A stretch of 7,722 nt of DNA, taken from DAOTVD01 sp034437075 (lineage in GTDB: Bacteria > Chloroflexota > Anaerolineae > Aggregatilineales > J027). The notes under the pieces are model-generated. The model worked only from the letters and a program-made list of their open reading frames with translations, had not been told where the DNA came from and searched no databases. A program made the translations under genes and the position numbers. The DNA lies in assembly GCA_034437075.1 (NCBI GenBank), contig DAOTVD010000205.1, positions 1-7,722 of the forward strand, read 5' to 3'. This document shows, piece by piece, positions 1 to 6,078 of the stretch (position 1 is the first letter of the stretch; each line of letters begins with the position of its first letter).

Positions 1-75
1 TATTCGCGAGGCTATAGAGATCGATTTACAATCATTGCCTATATCTACAATATGTACAGAAAAGTGCTGCGGCTA

Positions 76-91
76 TCCCTCGAAAGAGGGA
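76..91 (+). promoter_or_regulatory. Leader hairpin with GAAA tetraloop upstream of the regulator gene
   Basis: A perfect 6-base-pair stem (TCCCTC at 76-81 with GAGGGA at 86-91) closes a GAAA loop, which fits the stable GNRA tetraloop class. It is followed by GTTTT and then the GGAG ribosome-binding site at 97-100, which is 9 bases before the ATG at 110. This position suits a 5' leader structure affecting translation or mRNA stability. The hairpin is seen in the sequence, but any regulatory role is inference. TACAAT boxes at 27-32 and 46-51 could be -10 elements, but neither has a convincing -35 at normal spacing. Confidence 0.35.
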
Positions 92-109
92 GTTTTGGAG
101 AAACAGCGG

Positions 110-2353
110 ATGAAAACGGCACCCACATTGACACCCCGCGAGACAGAACTTCTGCAACTTGTGGCCGAAGGCATGACTAATCAGGCGATAGCAGACGCTC
201 TGCATCTATCGATCTATACCGTGAAAGATCATCTCAAAAGCATCTCACTTAAGCTGGGCACAGCGAACCGGGGACAGGCTGTGGCAGTAGCGCGCCAATT
301 ACAGCTTATGCCCTCCAACGCACCACAAGATATCCGCCACAATTTACCCTATATGCCCCTCCCGCTTATGGGGCGCGAGCGCGAACGGGCCGACCTCATG
401 AATGCGTTGGCTTCGCCCGACCACCGTCTCATTACGCTGCACGGTATCGGAGGCGTGGGCAAAACCCATCTGGCGGTCGAGGCTGCACGGGGCGCGCTCG
501 CGCTTTTCCCGGATGGTGTGCTGTTTGTGCCCCTCTCTGAGTTGGAATCAATACATCATTTGCAGGTGCACATTGCCAACTGGTTTGCGCTTGAACCAGA
601 CGAATTCTTCAACGACCTGGGGCAGGCCCTGCTTATCTTCGATAACTTTGAACATTTGGAAGATAGCAAAGCCTATATGCAACAGCTTTTGCGCGCTACA
701 GCGCATACAAAAGTTATCGTAACCTCGCGCACGCACCTGAACGTACTTGGCGAAACAGTCTATCCAGTTATGGGCTTGGACGAACAAACGACGGCTGTTG
801 AGCTTTTTATCGAAAATGCCCAACGGCAACAATTTAATTTTCAGCCCGATGACCGACCGACTATCCAGCAAATTTGCCAGGCGTTACAGGGCATGCCGTT
901 AGCGATACTTCTGGCTTCGGGGTGGGTCACCCATTGCAATCCTAAAGAAATACTATCCGACATTACACAGGGAAAACTGATACAACCCACGGGCGGCAAA
1001 CTGTACGACGTATTTGAAACCTCTTGGCGCTTGTTGGCGCCCCAGTTGCAAGAAACGCTTAAAGCGCTGTCTATCTTTGGGGGAAGCATCACCCATGAAG
1101 CAACATTAACAGTGGGGGATACAAGCAACGCTTCAATCCGCTTGCTGGTCAGTAAATCGATGTTGCAATACGACCAGCATTATTCCATGCACGAACTGCT
1201 AAAACAGTTCATTTCTGACAAATTGCATGATGATATAAATGAGATCATGCAAAAACATTTTCAGTTTTTCTATGGTTGTGCTCAGGCAAACGATACCCAT
1301 ACCCTGGAGATTCACTATAGTGATTTGCGCCGGGTCATCGAATGGGCTGCGGGCTTCGAACAACCGGATATCGTTGCTGAGTTCTGTGTGCGCGCTACAC
1401 ACCTCTTGTGGGATCGAAAGCCGTATTATGCAGACTTTATCGAATGGTATGACACCATACTCCACCATGCCGATATGCTGGGGGCCGTAACCCAAGCACA
1501 ACTCATCGCAGAGCAAGGGGCGGTATATCGGCACCTGGGCCGGTTAGATGAGGCTGAAGCAAAATTGAACACGGCCTTGCGAGTGTATCAACAGGAAGAT
1601 GCTACAACCGAACAAACCGATGTCTACATCACTTTGGGGTATATTGCCATGAATCGCGGCCAATATTCCGTGGCTATTGAGCACTATCAAGCGGCGCTCA
1701 GCATTGCTGAACGGCGCCAAGATGCAACACAAGCCACAGTAGCGCTCAATGGAATGGGGTTGGCTGCATGCGAGTGCAAAGAATATGAGTTTGCGCGGCA
1801 ACATTTTCTGCGCGCCAGAGATCACTTACATGGTGTGAATGACAAACCCAAGCACATCGCACTCATGACAAATATCGGTACAACGTACCTTAAACAAGGC
1901 GATTATGCAGATGCTCATGCATATTATCGCGAAGCGCTCCGCATGGCAGAAGCCGATAACTACCCCATTGGGCGTCTGATCGCGTTAGCGAACCTTGGCG
2001 AGGTCGCTTTCAAAGAGGGGAAATGGTCAGAAGCGTATGGGTATCATCTGCAAAGCTTGCTGCTTGCCGACGAAAACGACTATTTAGAAGCTATCGTTCA
2101 TCAAATCGAGGGTTTTGCGATGCTAGCTAGCGCCCAAAGTGACGCCCCAACTGCCGTTCGTTTTTTCAGTGTAGCGGCAGAAACACGCCGCAAATCCGGT
2201 TTAGCTGTTCCGCCACGCGATCAAGAAGACCACCAAGAAGCCTTCGACCATGCACGCCGCCACCTGTCCGAGGCACATTTTGATATTTTATGGCAACAAG
2301 GTATCCAGACACCGTTGGCTGACATCATCGAGGAAATCAAGCGCAGCTCATAA
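110..2353 (+). CDS. LuxR-HTH / NB-ARC-like ATPase / TPR transcriptional regulator (STAND family)
   Basis: This is a probable cytoplasmic signal-integrating transcription regulator of 747 residues. Residues 7-65 form a LuxR/GerE-type DNA-binding helix-turn-helix, beginning LTPRETELLQLVAEG and containing NQAIADALHLS and TVKDHL. An NB-ARC/AAA-type ATPase follows, with Walker A GIGGVGKT at 112-119, Walker B LLIFDN at 174-179, the VIVTSR sensor-like motif at 202-207 and GMPLA at 261-265. A winged-helix-like spacer leads to about five TPRs near 468-500, 505-538, 545-578, 584-617 and 625-658. The C-terminus (GFAMLASAQ... onward) resembles the common tail of such regulators. In the STAND family, ATP/ADP exchange and ligand binding by the repeats switch oligomerisation and DNA binding. 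The HTH is N-terminal, opposite to MalT-like proteins. The start at 110 was chosen for its GGAG at 97-100; an in-frame TTG at 35 would run through the leader hairpin. The target and ligand are unknown. A long gap separates it from the next gene, so it is likely transcribed alone. Confidence 0.88.
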   Translation: MKTAPTLTPRETELLQLVAEGMTNQAIADALHLSIYTVKDHLKSISLKLGTANRGQAVAVARQLQLMPSNAPQDIRHNLPYMPLPLMGRERERADLMNALASPDHRLITLHGIGGVGKTHLAVEAARGALALFPDGVLFVPLSELESIHHLQVHIANWFALEPDEFFNDLGQALLIFDNFEHLEDSKAYMQQLLRATAHTKVIVTSRTHLNVLGETVYPVMGLDEQTTAVELFIENAQRQQFNFQPDDRPTIQQICQALQGMPLAILLASGWVTHCNPKEILSDITQGKLIQPTGGKLYDVFETSWRLLAPQLQETLKALSIFGGSITHEATLTVGDTSNASIRLLVSKSMLQYDQHYSMHELLKQFISDKLHDDINEIMQKHFQFFYGCAQANDTHTLEIHYSDLRRVIEWAAGFEQPDIVAEFCVRATHLLWDRKPYYADFIEWYDTILHHADMLGAVTQAQLIAEQGAVYRHLGRLDEAEAKLNTALRVYQQEDATTEQTDVYITLGYIAMNRGQYSVAIEHYQAALSIAERRQDATQATVALNGMGLAACECKEYEFARQHFLRARDHLHGVNDKPKHIALMTNIGTTYLKQGDYADAHAYYREALRMAEADNYPIGRLIALANLGEVAFKEGKWSEAYGYHLQSLLLADENDYLEAIVHQIEGFAMLASAQSDAPTAVRFFSVAAETRRKSGLAVPPRDQEDHQEAFDHARRHLSEAHFDILWQQGIQTPLADIIEEIKRSS

Positions 2354-2428
2354 TCTGGGGTCATCGCATCAATATCTAGTGCGACAATATCATATTGCCA
2401 AAATATTCTACAAACAATTTGCCTGGTT

Positions 2429-2602
2429 GTAACTACTCAGCCCTCACCCCAACCCCTCTCCCAAACGGGCTTTCAGCCCTGGGAGAGGGGCAAAAAGTGT
2501 CGGTTTCGGGTCGTTTTCCCCCTCTACCAGCCGCAAAGCGGCGTTTGGGAGAGGGGGATTAAGGGGGTGAGGGGGAAGAATTGGCATAGCCTGAGCAGTT
2601 AC
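2429..2602. mobile_element. MITE-like palindromic element with terminal inverted repeats
   Basis: The ends are GTAACTACTCAG (2429-2440) and CTGAGCAGTTAC (2591-2602), which are inverted repeats matching at 11 of 12 positions. Inside them, CCCTCACCCC and CCCCTCTCCCAAACG on the left (2441-2467) are answered by their complements at 2542-2573, so most of the element can fold on itself. The right arm carries about 17 extra bases (2574-2590). Immediately outside lie GCCTGGTT (2421-2428) and GCCTAGTT (2603-2610), which match at 7 of 8 positions and look like an aged target-site duplication. There is no transposase, so movement would need one supplied in trans. An internal smaller hairpin (CCCTCTCCC with GGGAGAGGG near 2453-2489) adds to the structure. 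It could instead be a REP-type extragenic palindrome. Confidence 0.6.
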
Positions 2603-2653
2603 GCCTAGTTAAAGATGGCTAAGCAAAGCTTTCTGGCTTTTCCAGAAAAATAA

Positions 2654-2749
2654 TTACCCCTCCCCAGCCCCTCCCCGAATTCAGGGAGGGGCTATTATGC
2701 GCACGAGTAAGTTCCCCCCTCGAATTCGGAGGGGGATCAAAGAGGGGAG
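2654..2749. repeat. Paired polypyrimidine/polypurine hairpins centred on GAATTC
   Basis: Hairpin A is a perfect 10-base-pair stem (AGCCCCTCCC at 2666-2675 with GGGAGGGGCT at 2684-2693) around an 8-base loop containing GAATTC. Hairpin B (about 2713-2736) has CCCCCCTC and GGAGGGGG arms around another CGAATTCG and is imperfect by one base. The outer segments (TACCCCTCCCC near 2655-2665 and AGAGGGGAGA at 2741-2750) are also roughly complementary, so the whole module could form a cruciform. Neither hairpin is followed by a T-run, which argues against an intrinsic terminator. It resembles dispersed extragenic palindromes; its copy number in this genome cannot be seen from the window. Confidence 0.55.
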
Positions 2750-2830
2750 ATCAAAAATGGCGACTCGTCAAATTTGTAACTCTGTCAACCCACAGTTTGA
2801 GGCAATCGCCCTAGCCTAGCGGCCAATATA

Positions 2831-2860
2831 TTGAAGGAAAGGCCCCATATGCGCTACAAT
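2831..2860 (+). promoter_or_regulatory. Possible sigma70-type promoter for the lipoprotein gene
   Basis: TTGAAG (2831-2836, four of six matches to TTGACA) lies 18 bases before TACAAT (2855-2860, five of six matches to TATAAT). Transcription would begin near 2867, leaving a short leader before the candidate ATG codons at 2893, 2899 and 2917. This rests on motif match and position only. Confidence 0.35.
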
Positions 2861-2898
2861 ACGGCGCTGTGGATTTATTAGACCAAGATGAGATGCTC

Positions 2899-3285
2899 AT
2901 GCAACCATCATTCATCATGCGAGTCGGGGTTTTGTTGGGGGCGCTGTTGATGTTGGCCGCCTGCGGGCAGGGCATCAGCGAAGACGACGCCGAAGATGCC
3001 CTGCGCGCCGCCTTCGAAGGAGATGTCGAAACCGCCAATCCGTTTTTCTGCGAGGGCGAACAGATCACCGAAGACGAGGTTTTAGCCCAGGGGGCCGTGC
3101 TGCACGAGGTCGCATGCGATAAGCGCGGCTTGGCGGTCATGCGCTGTACGCTGGCCTTTGAATCTGCCGAAGACGCCGAGATCACCTTGCCCGCCCAAGA
3201 TTTAGAAGTCGAATTCCGCATCATAGAGGATGATTTGCTGTGCGACGCGCGCGTGTCATCCGCCGAGACGGAATCCGAAGAATAA
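2899..3285 (+). CDS. Small predicted lipoprotein, function unknown
   Basis: This is an exported, membrane-anchored small protein of 128 residues. A hydrophobic signal segment (RVGVLLGALLMLAAC) ends in a LAAC lipobox, so signal peptidase II would cleave before Cys22 and the cysteine would be lipidated. The mature part is strongly acidic (for example SEDDAEDA and a SSAETESEE tail) and has four further cysteines at 51, 73, 83 and 115, enough for two disulfides. It has no membrane segment beyond the signal and no motif I recognise. The start is uncertain because no ATG has a strong ribosome-binding site. ATG 2899 has a weak GATGAG at 2887-2892. ATG 2917 gives a compact signal peptide beginning MRVG and is equally plausible. 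The GTG at 2869 would add an acidic N-terminus unsuited to export. It lies 100 bases before nuoB on the same strand, but nuoB seems to have its own promoter, so a functional link is unproven. Confidence 0.72.
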   Translation: MQPSFIMRVGVLLGALLMLAACGQGISEDDAEDALRAAFEGDVETANPFFCEGEQITEDEVLAQGAVLHEVACDKRGLAVMRCTLAFESAEDAEITLPAQDLEVEFRIIEDDLLCDARVSSAETESEE

Positions 3286-3302
3286 CTTTGCTCAAACCGC
3301 TT

Positions 3303-3335
3303 AGGCCCCGGCTTCTGGCCTGGCCCGTACTTTTT
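3303..3335 (+). terminator. Weak possible terminator after the lipoprotein gene
   Basis: A short stem (AGGCC at 3303-3307 with GGCCT at 3317-3321) lies just after the lipoprotein stop and is followed by TTTTT at 3331-3335. The stem is only 5 base pairs with a 9-base loop, and 9 bases separate it from the T-run. The same T-run forms part of the nuoB promoter region. It is at best a weak terminator. Confidence 0.2.
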
Positions 3336-3343
3336 GTTACAAT
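3335..3343 (+). promoter_or_regulatory. Extended -10 promoter for the nuo cluster
   Basis: TGTTACAAT is a complete TGN plus a TACAAT -10 hexamer with five of six matches to TATAAT. No good -35 is visible at normal spacing, which is typical of extended -10 promoters. Transcription would start near 3350, giving a leader of about 36 bases that contains the AAAGG ribosome-binding site (3371-3375) before the nuoB ATG. The assignment is inferred from motif and position. Confidence 0.45.
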
Positions 3344-3385
3344 AGGCGATAACATCATGCCAGACATCATAAAGGTTGGTCTCTC

Positions 3386-4072
3386 ATGACAGAACTGGAC
3401 GTTCGTGAACTGCATGACCCTTCTATCCCGATTCCCGAAGGGTTGCAAGATAATGTCGCGGTCACCAGCATTAGCTCCATTTACAATTGGAGCCGCCGCT
3501 CATCCACCTGGCCATTATTGTTCGGCCTGGCGTGCTGCGCGATTGAAATGATCGCGACGGCGACCTCGCGTTATGATATCTCGCGCTTCGGCATGGAGGT
3601 CTTCCGCGCCAGCCCGCGCCAAGCAGACCTGATGATCGTATCCGGCACGGTCACCAAAAAGATGGTGGTACCGATTGTGCGCATTTTTAATCAGATGGCC
3701 GAGCCCAAATACGCGCTGGCCATGGGGGCTTGTGCCTCCGGTGGCGGACCTTTTAAGGAAGGCTATAACGTCGTCAGCGGTATCGACAAGTTCTTGCCCG
3801 TGGATGTCTACGTGCCCGGTTGCCCGCCCACCCCGCAAGCGCTGCTATATGGGCTGATTACCTTGCAGCGCAAGATGGACGGCCAACGCCTGGGCCAATT
3901 CAATAGCGTGCCGTGGTATAGCCAAGGGCCAATTGATGACATCCCCATGCCCAAACTCGGGCCGGACATCATCGACCCGCGCCAGGCGCATATCTTCCGC
4001 CGCGAAGCCGAAGCCTATGCCGCCGCGTTGCAAAACCCCGCCCCCACCGAAACCGAAGAAAGCGCGGGCTAG
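3386..4072 (+). CDS. nuoB: NADH-quinone oxidoreductase subunit B (NuoB, Q-module)
   Basis: This complex I peripheral-arm subunit holds the terminal 4Fe-4S cluster N2, which passes electrons to quinone, and it forms the quinone pocket together with NuoD. At 228 residues it is of normal family length. The diagnostic motifs are intact: LACCAIEM with the tandem cysteines C50 and C51, SRYDISRFGMEVFRASPRQA and then DLMIVSGTVTKKM, MGACASGGGPF with C116, and VPGCPPTPQ with C146. These four cysteines are the expected N2 ligands. The C-terminus ends in a short proline/glutamate-rich tail. AAAGG at 3371-3375 sits 10 bases before the ATG, supporting this start. It leads the cluster, with 30 bases between its stop and nuoCD. 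No nuoA lies upstream, where it is found in the classic operon. Related NiFe-hydrogenase small subunits share this fold, but the motifs here match NuoB closely. Confidence 0.97.
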   Translation: MTELDVRELHDPSIPIPEGLQDNVAVTSISSIYNWSRRSSTWPLLFGLACCAIEMIATATSRYDISRFGMEVFRASPRQADLMIVSGTVTKKMVVPIVRIFNQMAEPKYALAMGACASGGGPFKEGYNVVSGIDKFLPVDVYVPGCPPTPQALLYGLITLQRKMDGQRLGQFNSVPWYSQGPIDDIPMPKLGPDIIDPRQAHIFRREAEAYAAALQNPAPTETEESAG

Positions 4073-4102
4073 CGCCCCACACGATCACGAGAAGGAGCAA
4101 GC

Positions 4103-5989
4103 ATGACGGACAAAGTCGTTGATGAAAAACGTCGCCTGGGCACTGGCCCACAGGATAAGGTGCTGCACGCCCTGCAAGCCCGCTTTGGCGAGGCGGCCAT
4201 CCAGCGCGATGACCGCGACGGCTTCGGCGGCATCGTCGTAGACCGCGACCAACTGGTGGACGTGGCCCACGCCTTGCGCGACGAGATGGGCTACAATTAT
4301 CTTTCTAGCGCCACGGCGGTCGATAACCTGGGTTGGGAAGATAACCTAGAAATGGTCTATCACCTATATAACATTCAGGAGGGCATCAACGGCCCCAGCG
4401 AGCCGGTGGTGCTGAAGGCGCGCACCCCGCGCGATGTGGCGACCATCCCCAGCCTGATAAATATCTACCCCGGCGCGGATTTTCAAGAGCGCGAAGCCTA
4501 TGACCTGTACGGCATTCACTTTAACGGGCACCCCAACCTGAAGCGTATCTTGCTCTGGGAAGGCTTCGAGGGCTACCCCATGCGCAAAGATTGGGAAGAA
4601 GCCTACTACGAAGAAGACCATAAACCTTTCGCGAGCCGCTGGCCGGGCGGGCATGTGTGGCGCAGCGAGGAAAAAATCCCCTATGGCAAAAACGTAAAAT
4701 ATCCGCTGGGCTTCCGGCCCGAGGGCTATCAGGATGTCTCCGAGACGGCCAACTATGCTGGGCTGGGCCTGGGTGTGGAGGTCGAAGGCGGGCTGGGCAT
4801 GCAAACCGATACGTTAGTCGTCAACATGGGGCCGCACCACCCCAGCACGCATGGCGTGTTCCGCATGGTGGTGGAGGTCAACGGCGAGACGGTCGAATAT
4901 CTGGAACCCGTGATGGGCTATTTGCATCGCAATCACGAAAAGATTGGCGAGCGCAACACCTGGATTATGAACATGCCCTACACCGACCGCCTCGATTACC
5001 TGAGCAGCATGAGCAACAACCTCGGCTATGCGCTGGCCGTCGAGCAACTCATGTCGCTGGGCGGCATGAAGGGGTATACCGGGCCAACCCGCCGCGCCGA
5101 ACTCATCCGCGTGCTGACCGTGGAACTGACGCGCATCGTCAACCATGTATGGGCCACGGGCTTCTTTTTGAATGACCTGGGCGCGTTCCAAACGCCGATG
5201 CTGTATCTGGTGAAAGAGCGCGAACTCATCCTGGATTTCTTCGAGGCCATCGCCGGTAGCCGCCTGATGTGTAATTACATGCGTTTTGGCGGTGTCGCGG
5301 GGGATATTCCCGATATATTGCACGCGCCCGCTGTGAAGGTCGGCGACCGCATGCGCCAGATCGAAACCTGGGAATTCCTGAACGATTTGGTCTTCGAGCG
5401 CCTGCCGCGTTCCACGGATACGATGTACGAATATTTGACCAAAAACGAAATCGTGACCTCGCGCACGCAAGGCGTGGGCATTCTGCCGCCCGAAATGGCG
5501 ATTGGCTATAGCGCTGCCGGGCCGGTGTTGCGCGCCAGCGGCGTTCCGTATGACATCCGCCGCGCGGAGCCATATAGCCTCTATGACGAACTCGCTTTCG
5601 ATGTGGCCGTGCGCTATAACGGCGACTGCTACGACCGCATGATGGTGCGCTTCGATGAAATTTACCAGAGCATCCGTATCTGCCAGCAGGTGTTGCCCAT
5701 GCTCGAAGAAGTCGGGGATATGCCCGTATATGGCGTAGAAGCCTACAACCCGCGCATGCCCCAGGGCGAAGCCTATGGCCGCGTAGAAAACCCCAAAGGC
5801 GAACTGGGTTACTACACCATCGCGCGCGGGGGCAAAGAGCACGACCAAAACCCCTGGCGCTATCACGTGCGTTCGCCCAGCTTCATCAACCTGACGGCCC
5901 TGGGCGAGATGTGCACCGGGCACAAGATCGCGGATGTGGTCGTGATCCTGGGCAGTATTGACATTGTGCTGGGCGAAGTGGATCGGTAG
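4103..5989 (+). CDS. nuoCD: NADH-quinone oxidoreductase fused subunit C/D (NuoCD, Q-module)
   Basis: A single 628-residue protein joins NuoC and NuoD, the 30- and 49-kDa-type subunits of complex I; NuoD forms most of the quinone-reduction chamber. The NuoC part (about 20-200) carries the signature EREAYDLYGIHFNGHPNLKR (from residue 129) and GYPMRKDW. After a linker, the NuoD part begins near 235 with MGPHHPSTHG (242-251), followed by EPVMGYLHRNHEKIGE and YTDRLDYLSSMSNN, and ends in DIVLGEVDR. By alignment with known complex I, His250 and Tyr299 correspond to the conserved His/Tyr pair that contacts the quinone headgroup. The N- and C-terminal CxxC nickel ligands of NiFe hydrogenase large subunits are absent, so this is a complex I subunit and not a hydrogenase. 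AAGGAG at 4092-4097, 5 bases before the ATG, fixes the start. The fusion, familiar from E. coli, shows no internal stop or frameshift at the junction. Confidence 0.96.
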   Translation: MTDKVVDEKRRLGTGPQDKVLHALQARFGEAAIQRDDRDGFGGIVVDRDQLVDVAHALRDEMGYNYLSSATAVDNLGWEDNLEMVYHLYNIQEGINGPSEPVVLKARTPRDVATIPSLINIYPGADFQEREAYDLYGIHFNGHPNLKRILLWEGFEGYPMRKDWEEAYYEEDHKPFASRWPGGHVWRSEEKIPYGKNVKYPLGFRPEGYQDVSETANYAGLGLGVEVEGGLGMQTDTLVVNMGPHHPSTHGVFRMVVEVNGETVEYLEPVMGYLHRNHEKIGERNTWIMNMPYTDRLDYLSSMSNNLGYALAVEQLMSLGGMKGYTGPTRRAELIRVLTVELTRIVNHVWATGFFLNDLGAFQTPMLYLVKERELILDFFEAIAGSRLMCNYMRFGGVAGDIPDILHAPAVKVGDRMRQIETWEFLNDLVFERLPRSTDTMYEYLTKNEIVTSRTQGVGILPPEMAIGYSAAGPVLRASGVPYDIRRAEPYSLYDELAFDVAVRYNGDCYDRMMVRFDEIYQSIRICQQVLPMLEEVGDMPVYGVEAYNPRMPQGEAYGRVENPKGELGYYTIARGGKEHDQNPWRYHVRSPSFINLTALGEMCTGHKIADVVVILGSIDIVLGEVDR

Positions 5990-6009
5990 GCGTTAGCGAA
6001 AGGTTGTAG

Positions 6010-6029
6010 GGGCGAGGCCCGCCTCGCCC
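6010..6029 (+). repeat. GC-rich hairpin in the nuoCD-nuoI spacer
   Basis: GGGCGAGG (6010-6017) and CCTCGCCC (6022-6029) form a perfect 8-base-pair stem around CCCG. It sits in the 89-base spacer, preceded by TGTA. No T-run follows, so termination is unlikely. The form (TAGGGGCG...CGCCC) resembles dispersed extragenic palindromes. Inside an operon such a stem could stabilise the upstream message or set the ratio of NuoCD to NuoI, but that role is inferred. Confidence 0.5.
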
Positions 6030-6078
6030 GCGATGCGTTTGATAGACTAGCGGCATGGAATAGGAGAGACGCGAGAAC

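Larger units (their letters stand above)
2354..2898. other. Gene-free region with palindromic repeats
   Basis: This stretch of about 545 bases separates the regulator from the lipoprotein gene. Positions 2354-2420 are AT-rich with a small dyad (CAATAT-C-ATATTG, 2385-2397) and no evident gene. Positions 2421-2610 hold the MITE-like element and its flanking repeats. Positions 2654-2749 hold the paired GAATTC-centred hairpins, and 2831-2860 a possible promoter. The short open frames crossing the region lack family features and good start sites, so I see no protein gene here. Confidence 0.7.

Noticed and set aside
35..109. TTG start at 35 extending the regulator by 25 residues
   Set aside because: The added residues have no family similarity that I can see, cross a hairpin, and lack a good ribosome-binding site, while the ATG at 110 has GGAG at a workable spacing just before the HTH domain.
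2385..2397. CAATAT-C-ATATTG dyad as an operator
   Set aside because: Short AT-rich dyads occur by chance, and it lies just after the regulator gene with no promoter nearby.
2429..2749. CRISPR array
   Set aside because: The repeats are inverted and unequal, without regularly spaced direct repeats and unique spacers, and no cas gene is present.
2849..2881. Ten-codon open frame (MRYNTALWIY) after a GAAGGAAAGG purine run, possible leader peptide
   Set aside because: Its ATG would lie upstream of the start point expected from the TACAAT box at 2855-2860, it has no regulatory-codon pattern, and the purine run overlaps the proposed -35 region.
4814..5923. 369-residue open frame on the minus strand
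   Set aside because: It lies wholly within nuoCD, whose protein motifs are unmistakable; it is a by-product of GC-rich codons.
3386..5989. NiFe hydrogenase small/large subunits instead of NuoB/NuoCD
   Set aside because: The NuoD part lacks both CxxC nickel-binding motifs and ends in DIVLGEVDR, and the fused NuoC domain with its EREAYDLYG motif indicates complex I.
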